Shown here piece by piece: positions 16,826 through 25,991 of a stretch of 55,320 bases of DNA; within the stretch, counting starts at the first letter, position 1; each line of letters begins with the position of its first letter. The translations under genes and the position numbers were made by a program. Below the pieces are notes generated by a model. The model did no database searches, was not told the origin of the DNA, and saw nothing but the letters and a program-made list of their open reading frames with translations. Source of the DNA: SVTX01 sp045542075 (GTDB taxonomy: Bacteria; Bacillota; Clostridia; Oscillospirales; CAG-272); contig JAZQKI010000026.1 in the NCBI GenBank assembly GCA_045542075.1, positions 1-55,320 on the forward strand, read 5' to 3'.

Positions 16826-18412
16826 ATGAAAAGAAAGAGTAAGATTATTGCACTCTTGCTCGTGCTTGCTTTCGTTGTTGCTGGTGTTGTAGCTTGTAAG
16901 GACAATACCCCCAATGAACAGCCCAGCACAAACACCCCCGGTGGTACAACCACTGAAAAGCCCCTTGCCGGCACATATGATATCAAGGTATGGGTTGCTG
17001 AAGCTATCGTAGATCTCACAAAGACACAGATAGCTAACTTCAATAAGACAAACGACCAGGGCATTACTATCAACGCTACCGTTGAGGCAGTTGGTGAGGG
17101 TGATGCTGCTACATCCATGACTCAGGACGTTGCAAACGGCGCTGACCTTTTCTGCTTCGCACAGGACCAGACCGCTCGTTTGATCCAGGCCGGCGCGCTC
17201 TCTCAGTTGGGCGTTGCTGCTACTGAGTGGGTTAAGACAAACCACGATAAGGCTTCCGTTTCCGCTGTAACATCCGGCGATGCTCTCTACGGTTATCCTC
17301 TCACATCCGATAACGGTTACTTCATGTACTACGATAAGTCCGTTATCAAGGAGTCCGAGGTTGGCTCTCTTGAGGCTTTGATCGCGGCTTGTGAGGCAGC
17401 AGGCAAGAACTTCTCCTTCGAGCTTGAGAACTCTTGGTACACAGTAGCGTTCTTCTTCGCTACCGGTTGTCTCTCCGAGTGGAAGACCGACGCTGACGGT
17501 GCTTTCATCGACGTTAACGATAACTTCAACTCCGATGCAGGTAAGATCGCTGCAGAGGGTATGAAGAAGCTTCTTACATCCAAGTCCTACGTAAACTCTT
17601 CCGCTACATCTGACTTCGCTGCAGCAGTTCCTTCCGCAGTAGTAGTATCCGGTACATGGAACTACGAGAACGCTAAGGAGCTTCTCGGTGATAACATGGG
17701 CGTTGCAGAGCTTCCTTCCTTCGAGGTTGGCGGTAAGTCCTACCACCTCGGTTCCTTCAACGGCTGCAAGCTTATGGGTGTTAAGCCCCAGGCTGATGCT
17801 AAGCGCGCTGCTGCTATTAACCAGCTCGCTCAGTACCTCACAGGCGAGGCTTGCGAGCTTGAGCGTTTCACCGCTAACGGTTGGGGTCCCTCCAACGTAG
17901 CAGCTCAGGGCTCTGACGCTGTTAAGGCAGCTCCTCATCTTACAGCTCTTATGGCTCAGAACAACTACTCCCGTCCTCAGGGTCAGATCCACGGCTCTTG
18001 GTGGGATATAGCTAAGGTAATCGCTACCTCCATTAAGGAAGGTATGTCCATTGACGAGGCTCTTAACAACTACCAGACATCCATGGAAGCTCTCTTCACA
18101 ATGTCTGACGACGTTTTGAAGGCTTGGACAGTTATCGGTACTATCGGCGGTTCTAACTGGACTGACGACCTTCCTATGACTGAGCAGGAAGACGGTACTT
18201 GGAAGTCTAACGAGGCTTATGCAATCGGTGAAAACGATGAGTTTAAGGTTCGTCAGGGTAAGTCCTGGACCAACAACTTCGGTATGAACGATGACGGTAC
18301 TCCCGCACCCGACGGTCCTAACGCAAACCTTGCTAAGCTTGGTGCAGCAGCAGGCAACTACTACATCGTTCTCGATCCTACTACAGGTGTAATCACACTT
18401 GTTGCGGCTTGA
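16826..18412 (+). CDS. Sugar ABC substrate-binding lipoprotein with fused starch-binding-like domain
   Basis: 528 aa from the ATG at 16826. Lipobox VVAC with Cys24 anchors it outside. Residues ~50-430 are a MalE-type solute-binding protein (VWVAEAIVDLTKTQIANFNKT, DLFCFAQDQTARLIQAGAL, GYPLTSDNGYFMYYDKS). Residues ~432-528 are an extra domain (TVIGTIGGSNWTDDL, then DGTWKSN, GENDEFKVRQGKSW, NYYIVLDPTTG) in the pattern of SusE/SusF-type starch-binding modules. That makes a maltodextrin substrate most likely. Codons strongly favour GCT, GTT, TCC and AAC compared with neighbours, a sign of very high expression. Confidence 0.88.
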   Translation: MKRKSKIIALLLVLAFVVAGVVACKDNTPNEQPSTNTPGGTTTEKPLAGTYDIKVWVAEAIVDLTKTQIANFNKTNDQGITINATVEAVGEGDAATSMTQDVANGADLFCFAQDQTARLIQAGALSQLGVAATEWVKTNHDKASVSAVTSGDALYGYPLTSDNGYFMYYDKSVIKESEVGSLEALIAACEAAGKNFSFELENSWYTVAFFFATGCLSEWKTDADGAFIDVNDNFNSDAGKIAAEGMKKLLTSKSYVNSSATSDFAAAVPSAVVVSGTWNYENAKELLGDNMGVAELPSFEVGGKSYHLGSFNGCKLMGVKPQADAKRAAAINQLAQYLTGEACELERFTANGWGPSNVAAQGSDAVKAAPHLTALMAQNNYSRPQGQIHGSWWDIAKVIATSIKEGMSIDEALNNYQTSMEALFTMSDDVLKAWTVIGTIGGSNWTDDLPMTEQEDGTWKSNEAYAIGENDEFKVRQGKSWTNNFGMNDDGTPAPDGPNANLAKLGAAAGNYYIVLDPTTGVITLVAA

Positions 18413-18450
18413 TCATAATACGCTGTAAAATAAATCATTAAAACCATTAA

Positions 18451-18484
18451 GGGTCGGAGTTATTTTGACTCCGGCCCCTTTTTT
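18451..18484 (+). terminator. Terminator/attenuator between binding protein and permease
   Basis: A 10-bp stem (18451-18460 with 18468-18477, one G-U pair) and T-run 18479-18484 lie inside the operon. Partial read-through would give much more binding protein than permease, a common arrangement. Confidence 0.8.
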
Positions 18485-18499
18485 AGAAGAGGGATATTC

Positions 18500-20032
18500 A
18501 TGAAAAGATACAGTGATCTCGAGTACTTAAAATTACCAAAATGGCACCGATTCCTGTATACGTTGCTGTGTATCATCGTCGGTATTCCCGGCGGTATCTG
18601 GAAGGGTATCAAGAAAATCGGTAGCGCTATTGTCAAATTCGGCAAGCGCATAGCATTTGAATTTAAGGATATCTTCCTCACATTCAAGAACGGTGACTGG
18701 AAGACACGTGTTTCTTTCTTTGTTATGGGCTTTGGCAGCATAGCCAGAGGTCAGATCTTACGAGGCCTGTTGTTTTTCCTGATGGAGGTTGTTTTCATCG
18801 GGTATATGATTTTGGCAGGCGCAAAGTGGTTGGTTCAGTTGCCCGACCTTGGCGTTGTGGGACCAATGAAGGAATACGATCCTATTTTTGACCAATATAC
18901 CACGACCTATCACGACAATTCGTTTAAGATATTGCTGTATGGCGTCTTGACGATTTTCTTCATTATAGGCGTAATATATACCTGGAGAATCAATATCAAG
19001 CAGAATAAGATCGCACAAGAGATTATTGCTTCGGGTAAAAAGCTTAAATCCGGTAAGGACGATCTGAAGAGCCTTGTTGACGACCAGTTCCACAAGACTC
19101 TGCTCTCGTTGCCCTTGCTCGGCATACTTATATTCACCGTAATGCCCATTATCTTTATGATACTTGTGGCATTTACCAACTACGACTCCATGCACGACGG
19201 TTATATCAACAACCTCTTTGACTGGGTTGGTTGGGATAACTGGAACACCATGCTCTCATGGGGAGACGGTACTGTCAAGTACTCGGCTACTTTGGGAGAG
19301 ATTTTGGCATGGACTTTAATTTGGGCATTTTTTGCTACGTTCTCCAATTACTTCTTGGGAATGGCTGTAGCAATGATAATAAATAAAAAGGGAATTAAAT
19401 TCAAGAAGTTCTGGCGTACCTGCCTCGTTTTGACCATTGCGGTGCCTCAGTTTATTTCCTTGCTTTACGTTTCCAAAATGTTCGCGCCCAACGGCTTGAT
19501 CAACGGATTTTTGATGGATATAGGCTGGATAGAAACGGCACTGCCGTTCTGGACAGACGCTACCTGGGCAAGAATTACTGTAATTATAATTAACATCTGG
19601 ATAGGTATTCCTCACCTGATGCTGATGGCTACGGGTATTCTTATGAACATTCCCGCTGATCTGTACGAGTCCGCTAAGGTGGACGGCGCGGGTGTATGGA
19701 AGCAGTATACAAAGATCACGCTTCCTTATATGCTGTTCGTTACAGGTCCGTATCTGCTTACCAGCTTTATCGGCAATATGAATAACTTTAACGTAATCTA
19801 CCTGCTTACAGGCGGCGGTCCCGCAAAGGTGGATGCGGCGGGTGTATTGGGTGCTCCCGGTGAGACGGACTTGCTTATTACTTGGTTGTTTGATATGATC
19901 ACCACGTCCGAGCCCGCGGCATATAACCTTGCCTCGGTTATCGGTATTATAGTATTTATCGTGGTAGCGGCTATATCGTTGATTGTTTATAATGTAATGC
20001 CTTCTACAAGAAATGAGGAGGATTTCCAATGA
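18500..20032 (+). CDS. Maltodextrin-type ABC permease (MalF-like)
   Basis: 510 aa, longer than most single permeases because ~200 N-terminal residues with extra membrane segments and a charged cytosolic stretch precede the transport core, as in MalF-type maltose permeases. The coupling EAA motif is ESAKVDGAGVWKQY...LPY near residue 390. It pairs with the downstream 299-aa permease and the ATPase. It starts 87 nt after the binding-protein gene, behind a leaky terminator, and its stop overlaps the next start by 4 nt. Confidence 0.9.
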   Translation: MKRYSDLEYLKLPKWHRFLYTLLCIIVGIPGGIWKGIKKIGSAIVKFGKRIAFEFKDIFLTFKNGDWKTRVSFFVMGFGSIARGQILRGLLFFLMEVVFIGYMILAGAKWLVQLPDLGVVGPMKEYDPIFDQYTTTYHDNSFKILLYGVLTIFFIIGVIYTWRINIKQNKIAQEIIASGKKLKSGKDDLKSLVDDQFHKTLLSLPLLGILIFTVMPIIFMILVAFTNYDSMHDGYINNLFDWVGWDNWNTMLSWGDGTVKYSATLGEILAWTLIWAFFATFSNYFLGMAVAMIINKKGIKFKKFWRTCLVLTIAVPQFISLLYVSKMFAPNGLINGFLMDIGWIETALPFWTDATWARITVIIINIWIGIPHLMLMATGILMNIPADLYESAKVDGAGVWKQYTKITLPYMLFVTGPYLLTSFIGNMNNFNVIYLLTGGGPAKVDAAGVLGAPGETDLLITWLFDMITTSEPAAYNLASVIGIIVFIVVAAISLIVYNVMPSTRNEEDFQ

Positions 20033-20928
20033 AAAAGAATAACAATTTACCAACATTGCCTCCTAAGGCGAAACGCCACTTGGGTATTAAGGCTGTCAAT
20101 ACAATAAGCAATGTTTTTATTTACATATTGCTCGTGCTTATCACTATCATTTGGTTGGTTCCTTTTGTGTGCATCGTACTGCAGTCCTTTAACGTAGCAG
20201 ACACATGTATGGTCGGTTACGTTATTCCTAAGGAATGGGGACTTGATAACTACAAGGCTTTGTTTGCTGAGGACAGCCATTTTCTGAAATGGTATCTCAA
20301 CACGTTTATTATCGCGTTGTGTACCGCTGCGGGTCAGACGGTTATTCAGCTCTGCATGAGCTATACGCTCTCGCGTTTCCGTTTCAAGATGCGTAAGCCC
20401 TTGATGAAATTTATGTTGATATTGGGAATGTTCCCCGGAATGCTCGGTATGATCATTCTCTATAACGTACTTACGGATATGGGACTTACTCAGGGAAATG
20501 CGGTTCCCGGATTGATCCTTGTCAACATCGCTTCTGCCGGCATGGGATATTACGTATCCAAGGGCTTCTTTGATACTATCCCGAAATCACTTGATGAAGC
20601 TGCCCGTATCGACGGTGCAACTCGTTTCCAGATTTTTCATCGCGTGATACTGCCGCTTGCAAAGCCCATAGTTATTTATACGGTTTTGTCCGCCTTTATG
20701 GCGCCTTGGGGTGACTTCGTTTTTGCGCGTTACATCTCTATGAATAATGTCGATGGTATGAACGTTGCGGTCGGTTTGAACAGCTGGCTGACAGCAGACG
20801 CCATTGCATATAAGTATACACAGTTCTGCGCCGGTGGAGTCCTTGTTGCTCTGCCTGTAACGCTGTTGTTCTTGTTCTTGCAGAAATACTACGTTGAGGG
20901 CGTCACAGGTGGCGCTGTTAAGGGTTAA
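20029..20928 (+). CDS. Maltodextrin-type ABC permease (MalG-like)
   Basis: 299 aa with six predicted membrane segments. The EAA coupling motif is DEAARIDGATRFQIFHRVILPLAKP, the usual MalG-type sequence. The C-terminus (KYYVEGVTGGAVKG) is the typical end of this family. It overlaps the MalF-like gene by 4 nt and is followed after 20 nt by the ATPase gene, so one transporter complex is encoded in order. Confidence 0.93.
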   Translation: MKKNNNLPTLPPKAKRHLGIKAVNTISNVFIYILLVLITIIWLVPFVCIVLQSFNVADTCMVGYVIPKEWGLDNYKALFAEDSHFLKWYLNTFIIALCTAAGQTVIQLCMSYTLSRFRFKMRKPLMKFMLILGMFPGMLGMIILYNVLTDMGLTQGNAVPGLILVNIASAGMGYYVSKGFFDTIPKSLDEAARIDGATRFQIFHRVILPLAKPIVIYTVLSAFMAPWGDFVFARYISMNNVDGMNVAVGLNSWLTADAIAYKYTQFCAGGVLVALPVTLLFLFLQKYYVEGVTGGAVKG

Positions 20929-20948
20929 TTGATAAGGAGTGAGAGAAT

Positions 20949-22073
20949 ATGGCAAGTGTTAAATTAACCAATGTTAAGAAAGTTTATGATAATAGTGTGG
21001 TAGCCGTTCAGGAGTTCAATCTTGAGATCGCTGACAAGGAATTTATTGTATTCGTTGGTCCTTCGGGATGCGGCAAATCCACGACCCTGCGTATGATCGC
21101 AGGTCTGGAAGAAATTTCAGGCGGAACGATCGAGATCGACGGCGAGGTAGTCAATGACCTTCAGCCTAAGGACCGTAATATCGCCATGGTATTCCAGAAC
21201 TACGCGCTTTACCCCCATATGACCGTTTATGATAATATCGCTTTCTCTCTGCGTATCAAGAAGGTACCCGAGGAGGAGGTTTATAAGCGAGTCACCAATG
21301 CCGCTGAAATATTGGGTATTACCGAGTATCTGCTGCGTAAGCCCAGAGCTCTTTCGGGCGGTCAGAGACAGAGAGTTGCTATCGGACGCGCCATGGTTCG
21401 TGACAGTAAGGTGTTCCTTATGGATGAGCCGCTTTCCAACCTTGACGCAAAGCTCCGTAATCAGATGAGAGCAGAGATAATCCTTCTCCGTCAGAAGATA
21501 GATACCACCTTTGTATACGTAACTCACGACCAGTCCGAGGCTATGACGCTCGGCGACCGTATCGTTATTATGAAGGACGGTCTTATTCAGCAGGTCGGCA
21601 CACCTACAGAGGTGTTCGATATGCCTGTAAACCTCTTCGTTGCAGAGTTCATAGGCGCGCCCAAGATGAACACCTTCAAGACTCAGCTTGTTGAGGAGGG
21701 TGGAAAGTATTACGTAAAGCCTTACGGCGCGACTATCGAGGTGACGGGTAAGAAGGCAGAGATGCTCAAGGAAAAGGGTGTCAAGTCGGGCGAGATCATC
21801 CTCGGCGTACGTCCCGAGCATATCGTGCTTACAGACCCCTCCAATCCTGCTGCAATTCCTTGTAAGGTAGTGGTTAACGAAATGATGGGTAGTGAGCTTC
21901 ACCTCCACGTTGTAGAGGATAACGGCGACAGACTTATCGTCCGCGTTCCCACCGTATCTCTTGATGACGAGCAGCGTCACGCTATGAACTACGGTAATAC
22001 CATCTACATCACGTTTGAAGGAAAGGTAATGCATTTCTTCGACGCAGAAACACAGACAAACCTTATCGTTTAA
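20949..22073 (+). CDS. Sugar ABC transporter ATPase (MsmK/MalK/UgpC type)
   Basis: 374 aa, full length. It hydrolyses ATP to drive the sugar importer on the cytosolic face. Walker A is GPSGCGKST (37-45), with the Q-loop in AMVFQNYALYPHM, signature LSGGQRQRVAIGRA, Walker B VFLMDEPLSNLD and the H-loop in VYVTHDQSEA. The C-terminal ~130 residues are the TOBE/OB regulatory domain of the MalK group. Such ATPases may serve several sugar importers. It has its own transporter partners just upstream, and a terminator follows. Confidence 0.95.
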   Translation: MASVKLTNVKKVYDNSVVAVQEFNLEIADKEFIVFVGPSGCGKSTTLRMIAGLEEISGGTIEIDGEVVNDLQPKDRNIAMVFQNYALYPHMTVYDNIAFSLRIKKVPEEEVYKRVTNAAEILGITEYLLRKPRALSGGQRQRVAIGRAMVRDSKVFLMDEPLSNLDAKLRNQMRAEIILLRQKIDTTFVYVTHDQSEAMTLGDRIVIMKDGLIQQVGTPTEVFDMPVNLFVAEFIGAPKMNTFKTQLVEEGGKYYVKPYGATIEVTGKKAEMLKEKGVKSGEIILGVRPEHIVLTDPSNPAAIPCKVVVNEMMGSELHLHVVEDNGDRLIVRVPTVSLDDEQRHAMNYGNTIYITFEGKVMHFFDAETQTNLIV

Positions 22074-22086
22074 TCAAAAACATAAA

Positions 22087-22125
22087 AAGCATACCTCCTC
22101 TTATGAGGCGGTATGCTTGTTTTTT
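22087..22125 (+). terminator. Terminator of the sugar ABC operon
   Basis: A 14-bp stem (22087-22100 with 22105-22118, one G-U pair) and a 4-nt loop, then a T-run to 22125. Confidence 0.88.
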
Positions 22126-22138
22126 GCCATCAAATCTA

Positions 22139-22167
22139 TTGAATTTATTTGTGAAGTGTGATATAAT
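22139..22167 (+). promoter_or_regulatory. Promoter of the VUT-SDR-hydrolase genes
   Basis: TTGAAT (22139-22144), 17-nt spacer, TATAAT (22162-22167), about 33 nt before the start codon. Confidence 0.7.
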
Positions 22168-22199
22168 TAAGAGAAGTATGAAAAAACGGAGAACATCTG

Positions 22200-22949
22200 A
22201 TGTTGAAAATAAAAAATCTGATAAAAAAAGAAAGGGAACAGATAACGCTTCTGCTGCGGTGTATTCCCGCAACGGTAGTGACGCTTTTCGTGGTCAGCGT
22301 TATTTGTATGAACCTGCTCGCAAACAAGACTCTTCTTCAGCTTGACTGGATCGCGCTTGACGGCGGTATTCTTATATCCTGGCTGTCGTTTATGTGTATG
22401 GACATTATCACAAAGCACTTTGGCCCACGCGCCTCAAACCGCATATCCATACTTGCTGCGGGAATAAATCTTCTGACTTGCCTTATATTCCTCGTGGCAA
22501 GCATAATACCCTCAAATGCAAATGACTACACCGCGTTTGACGGCATATTCGGTGGCACGTGGTTTATACTTCTCGGCAGTACCGTGGCATTCCTTTCGTC
22601 TGCTGTAATTAACAACCTGCTTAATTTTTCTATAGGAAAGCTGTTCAAGAAAAATCCCGACGGCAAGCTTGCTTTTGCTATGCGCGCGTACGTTTCGACC
22701 TTTATAGGACAGTTTTTGGACAACTTTATTTTCTCTCTTATAGTATTCGTGGGTTTTGCGCCTATATTCTGGGACGGCTTTCACTGGACAGTTCTTCAGT
22801 GTGCTATGTGCGCGCTGACGGGAGCGGTGGCAGAGCTTATTATGGAGATAATTTTCTCTCCCATAGGATACCATATCGTGACTAAATGGAGAAAAAACAA
22901 TGTAGGCAAAGAGTATTTAGACTATATGGCAAAGGAGAAGACTCAATGA
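22200..22949 (+). CDS. VUT (YhhQ-like) family transporter
   Basis: 249 aa with about six membrane segments. DIITKHFGPRASNRIS in the first third matches the D-(I/V)-x-x-E/K-x-(F/Y)-G-x-x-x-(A)-(R) signature of the vitamin-uptake/queuosine-precursor transporter family; the two paired segments AVINNLLNF and STFIGQFLDNFIF also fit. Relatives import queuine-type bases or other small vitamins; the substrate here is open. A GGAG site precedes the ATG. It overlaps the SDR gene by 4 nt. Confidence 0.75.
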   Translation: MLKIKNLIKKEREQITLLLRCIPATVVTLFVVSVICMNLLANKTLLQLDWIALDGGILISWLSFMCMDIITKHFGPRASNRISILAAGINLLTCLIFLVASIIPSNANDYTAFDGIFGGTWFILLGSTVAFLSSAVINNLLNFSIGKLFKKNPDGKLAFAMRAYVSTFIGQFLDNFIFSLIVFVGFAPIFWDGFHWTVLQCAMCALTGAVAELIMEIIFSPIGYHIVTKWRKNNVGKEYLDYMAKEKTQ

Positions 22950-23599
22950 AAATTTTAATAACCGGTACGTCACAGGGAATAGGCAGAGCGATCGCGGAGC
23001 TGTTTCTTTGCAAGGGCCACACCGTTGTGGGGATTGACAGAAGGCCATCGAGTATTGATAATGAGAATTATACACACCACACGTGCGATATACGTGACTA
23101 TGATAAGCTTCCCGATATTGAGAACGTGGAGATCCTTATCAACAATGCGGGCACGCAGAATGAAAACGATATAGATACAAATCTTAAGGCGTTGATACAC
23201 GTCACCGAAAAATACGGCGTAAGAGAAGGCATCAGATCTATACTCAATATCGGATCGGCGAGCGCGCATACGGGCTCGGAATTTCCCGAGTATTGCGCAA
23301 GCAAGGGAGGTGTGCTTGCATACACTAAAAATGTGGCATTGCGCGTTTCCGCGCTTGGAGCGACTTGCAACAGTCTTGACCCGGGTGGAGTTATCACACC
23401 CCTTAATGAGTGCGTTATAAACGACCCTGAGTTGTGGTCGCGTATAATGGAAGAAACACCCCTCAAAAGATGGGCAACTGCTGAGGAAATAGCCGAGTGG
23501 GCATATTTTCTCACGGTTACAAATACCTTCTGCACAGGTCAGAGCATTCTCGTTGACGGTGGAGAGTCTATAAATTATAAGTTTGTTTGGAAGGATTGA
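22946..23599 (+). CDS. Short-chain dehydrogenase/reductase
   Basis: 217 aa from the ATG at 22946, which overlaps the upstream stop (ATGA). The Rossmann motif is GTSQGIGRA at the N-terminus, NNAG follows near residue 70, and the catalytic pair is Tyr116-x-x-x-Lys120 (YCASK). The C-terminal GQSILVDGG is typical of classical SDRs. NAD(P)-dependent oxidation or reduction of an unknown alcohol or ketone. It is somewhat short for the family (usually ~250). Confidence 0.88.
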   Translation: MKILITGTSQGIGRAIAELFLCKGHTVVGIDRRPSSIDNENYTHHTCDIRDYDKLPDIENVEILINNAGTQNENDIDTNLKALIHVTEKYGVREGIRSILNIGSASAHTGSEFPEYCASKGGVLAYTKNVALRVSALGATCNSLDPGGVITPLNECVINDPELWSRIMEETPLKRWATAEEIAEWAYFLTVTNTFCTGQSILVDGGESINYKFVWKD

Positions 23600-23623
23600 T
23601 CCTTTCGGGTGCGGTGATAAATT

Positions 23624-24370
23624 ATGAGCTTTTGGTCGGATAAACGAAAAAGAAAAATATTCATAATAATTGCCTCTGTTATTTTGACATTTGCGATTAT
23701 TTTTGTGGCATGCGCCATCTATCTTGGGGATTACTACCGCGCGGATGAGACGGCTATACAGGCGTTTGAATCCATGAATAACGTGAGCTTTCATACTCTT
23801 GATAACGGAACGGTTGTTTTTGAACCGGAAGACGCAACCGCGGGCTTGATATTTTACCCGGGAGGCAAGGTTGAAAATGACGCCTACAAGCCGCTTATGG
23901 CGGCGTGCGCAGAGCAGGGTATACTTTGCGTGCTGATTGAAATGCCGTTTAATCTCGCGGTATTTGATATCAACGCGGCTGACGGGATACAGGAGCAGTA
24001 TCCCGAAATTGAGAGCTGGTATATAGGCGGACATTCGCTTGGAGGCTCTATGGCGGCATCATATCTTGAAAAAAATTCTGAAGACTACGAGGGCTTGATC
24101 TTGCTTGGCTCGTATTCTACGGCAGACCTGTCACAGACCGAGCTTGACGTGCTGACGGTTTACGGCAGCGAGGACGGAGTGCTGAACAGAGAAAAATATA
24201 ACACTAATAAATCCAACCTGCCGAGTCATCATGTTGAGGTAGTTCTTGAGGGTGGATGTCACGCTTATTTCGGTATGTACGGAGAGCAGGACGGCGACGG
24301 CAAAGCGACTGTGAGTAACGAGGAGCAGATACGCCTGACAGTAGCTGAAATCGTAAAGATAATGCAATAA
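23624..24370 (+). CDS. Membrane-anchored alpha/beta hydrolase
   Basis: 248 aa. A single N-terminal membrane segment (~residues 11-34) puts the enzyme domain outside. The nucleophile elbow is GGHSLGG (Ser138), the acid is likely the Asp in GSEDG, and the His is in GGCHAYFG: a complete triad, matching the alpha/beta-hydrolase group PF12695. The substrate is unknown. It lies 24 nt after the SDR gene in what looks like one transcript. The ribosome site is weak (GGTG). Confidence 0.85.
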   Translation: MSFWSDKRKRKIFIIIASVILTFAIIFVACAIYLGDYYRADETAIQAFESMNNVSFHTLDNGTVVFEPEDATAGLIFYPGGKVENDAYKPLMAACAEQGILCVLIEMPFNLAVFDINAADGIQEQYPEIESWYIGGHSLGGSMAASYLEKNSEDYEGLILLGSYSTADLSQTELDVLTVYGSEDGVLNREKYNTNKSNLPSHHVEVVLEGGCHAYFGMYGEQDGDGKATVSNEEQIRLTVAEIVKIMQ

Positions 24371-24427
24371 AAATTAAAGCTGATTATTTGCGCAATAAAA
24401 CTACTTTTGTTTAAGAGGCAAAATATA

Positions 24428-25831
24428 ATGAAAAATAATGAAGAAATGCTTGGCGAGGCGCCAATTGGTAAATTGCTGTTTAAGCTGGCGTTACCAACGG
24501 TAGTCGCTCAGCTGATCAATATGCTGTATAATATCGTTGACCGCATATATATAGGTCACATGCCGGGGGATGGCGACCTTGCCCTGACGGGTGTAGGAGT
24601 TTGTATGCCCCTTATCATGATCGTGTCGGCTTTCGCCGCGCTCGTCAGCTCAGGAGGAGCTCCGCGAGCCTCGATCTTTATGGGTCAAAAGGATATGGAA
24701 AGCGCTGAGAAAACTCTTGGAGGCTGTTTCAGCCTGCAGATTATTGTCTCCCTTATACTGACAGTAGTCCTGCTCATCTGGAACCGTGATCTTCTCCTTG
24801 CATTCGGCGCAAGTGAAAACACCATAGAGTATGCCGTTTCGTATATGAGTGTCTATGCCATCGGCACTATATTTGTCCAGCTCACCCTTGGTATGAATTC
24901 CTTTGTCACGGCACAGGGATTTACAAAGATAGCCATGATATCGGTCATAATCGGTGCGGTTTCAAATATCGCGCTTGATCCGCTCTTTATATACGTGTTT
25001 GATATGGGTGTTCGAGGGGCTGCCCTTGCCACTATTATTTCCCAGGCGCTCTCTTGCGTATGGGTAACGTCATTCTTGTTTGGCAAAAAGGCTTTACTTC
25101 GCATAAAAAAGAAAAATCTTTTTGTTTCACCAAGACTTATCCTGCCATGTCTTGCCCTTGGCTCGGCGGCATTTATTATGCAGGCAAGCGAGAGTGTTAT
25201 CTCGATCTGCTTCAACTCCTCCTTGCTTGGCTACGGCGGAGACCTGGCGGTCGGAGCGATGACTATACTTACAAGTGTTATGCAGTTTGCTATGCTTCCT
25301 ATGCAGGGTATTGCGCAGGGTGCACAGCCTATTTCCAGCTATAACTATGGCGCGAGAAACGTCGAAAGAGTAAAAAAGACGTTTAAGATATTACTTATTA
25401 CTTGTCTTATATATTCGGTAACGCTTGGAGCTTGCATCATGCTGTTCCCGAGAGCTTTTGCCTCAATGTTTACTGCGGACAGTACGCTGCTTGATTTTAC
25501 CGAGCGTGTAATTCGTATTTATTTTGGCGGCATATTCATGTTTGGAATACAAATTGCTTGCCAGATGACCTTCGTTTCTCTCGGTAACGCGCCTTCGTCA
25601 GTCATTGTTGCGGTAGTTAGAAAGTTCGTTTTGCTGCTGCCGTTGATATACATTATGCCGAATCTTGTGGGAGATCAAACGATTGGAGTGTATATGGCGG
25701 AGCCTATCGCTGACATAATAGCGGTGACCTTTACTACCATACTTTTTATATTCCAATTCCGCAAGGCTCTCAGAAAAATTCAATCGCCGTTATCACAGCC
25801 ACAAATTGATGCGGCGCAGAAAAATGACTAA
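24428..25831 (+). CDS. MATE family efflux transporter
   Basis: 467 aa from the ATG at 24428, with twelve predicted membrane segments in two similar halves. The N-terminal PIGKLLFKLALPTVVAQLINMLYNIVDRIYIG and the SSGGAPRASIFMGQKD loop are the usual marks of the MATE group. It would export a drug or metabolite using a sodium or proton gradient. It lies 57 nt after the hydrolase gene, and a strong terminator follows. Confidence 0.93.
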   Translation: MKNNEEMLGEAPIGKLLFKLALPTVVAQLINMLYNIVDRIYIGHMPGDGDLALTGVGVCMPLIMIVSAFAALVSSGGAPRASIFMGQKDMESAEKTLGGCFSLQIIVSLILTVVLLIWNRDLLLAFGASENTIEYAVSYMSVYAIGTIFVQLTLGMNSFVTAQGFTKIAMISVIIGAVSNIALDPLFIYVFDMGVRGAALATIISQALSCVWVTSFLFGKKALLRIKKKNLFVSPRLILPCLALGSAAFIMQASESVISICFNSSLLGYGGDLAVGAMTILTSVMQFAMLPMQGIAQGAQPISSYNYGARNVERVKKTFKILLITCLIYSVTLGACIMLFPRAFASMFTADSTLLDFTERVIRIYFGGIFMFGIQIACQMTFVSLGNAPSSVIVAVVRKFVLLLPLIYIMPNLVGDQTIGVYMAEPIADIIAVTFTTILFIFQFRKALRKIQSPLSQPQIDAAQKND

Positions 25832-25850
25832 GGCTGAATTTTATAGTGAA

Positions 25851-25884
25851 AACGACAGAGACATATCGTCTCTGTCGTTTTTTT
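25851..25884 (+). terminator. Terminator of the MATE gene
   Basis: A perfect 12-bp stem (25851-25862 with 25868-25879) and 5-nt loop, followed by a T-run to 25884. The rest of the gap before uxaC holds only a short AGAGG/CCTCT hairpin near 25948-25962. Confidence 0.9.
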
Positions 25885-25991
25885 GTGTGACGGTGCTGAC
25901 TTATACTCAACATTTTTGTCAAAAATTTTACTGTGAATGGCTGAGTAGAGGATCACCCTCTTTAGATCGACTAAAAAAAGGAGAGCATAAG

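Noticed and set aside
16808..17992. A 394-codon open frame on the minus strand
   Set aside because: It is opposite the binding-protein gene, whose strongly biased codons leave the other strand open by chance.
22970..24034. A 354-codon open frame on the minus strand
   Set aside because: It runs across two well-supported plus-strand genes (SDR and hydrolase).
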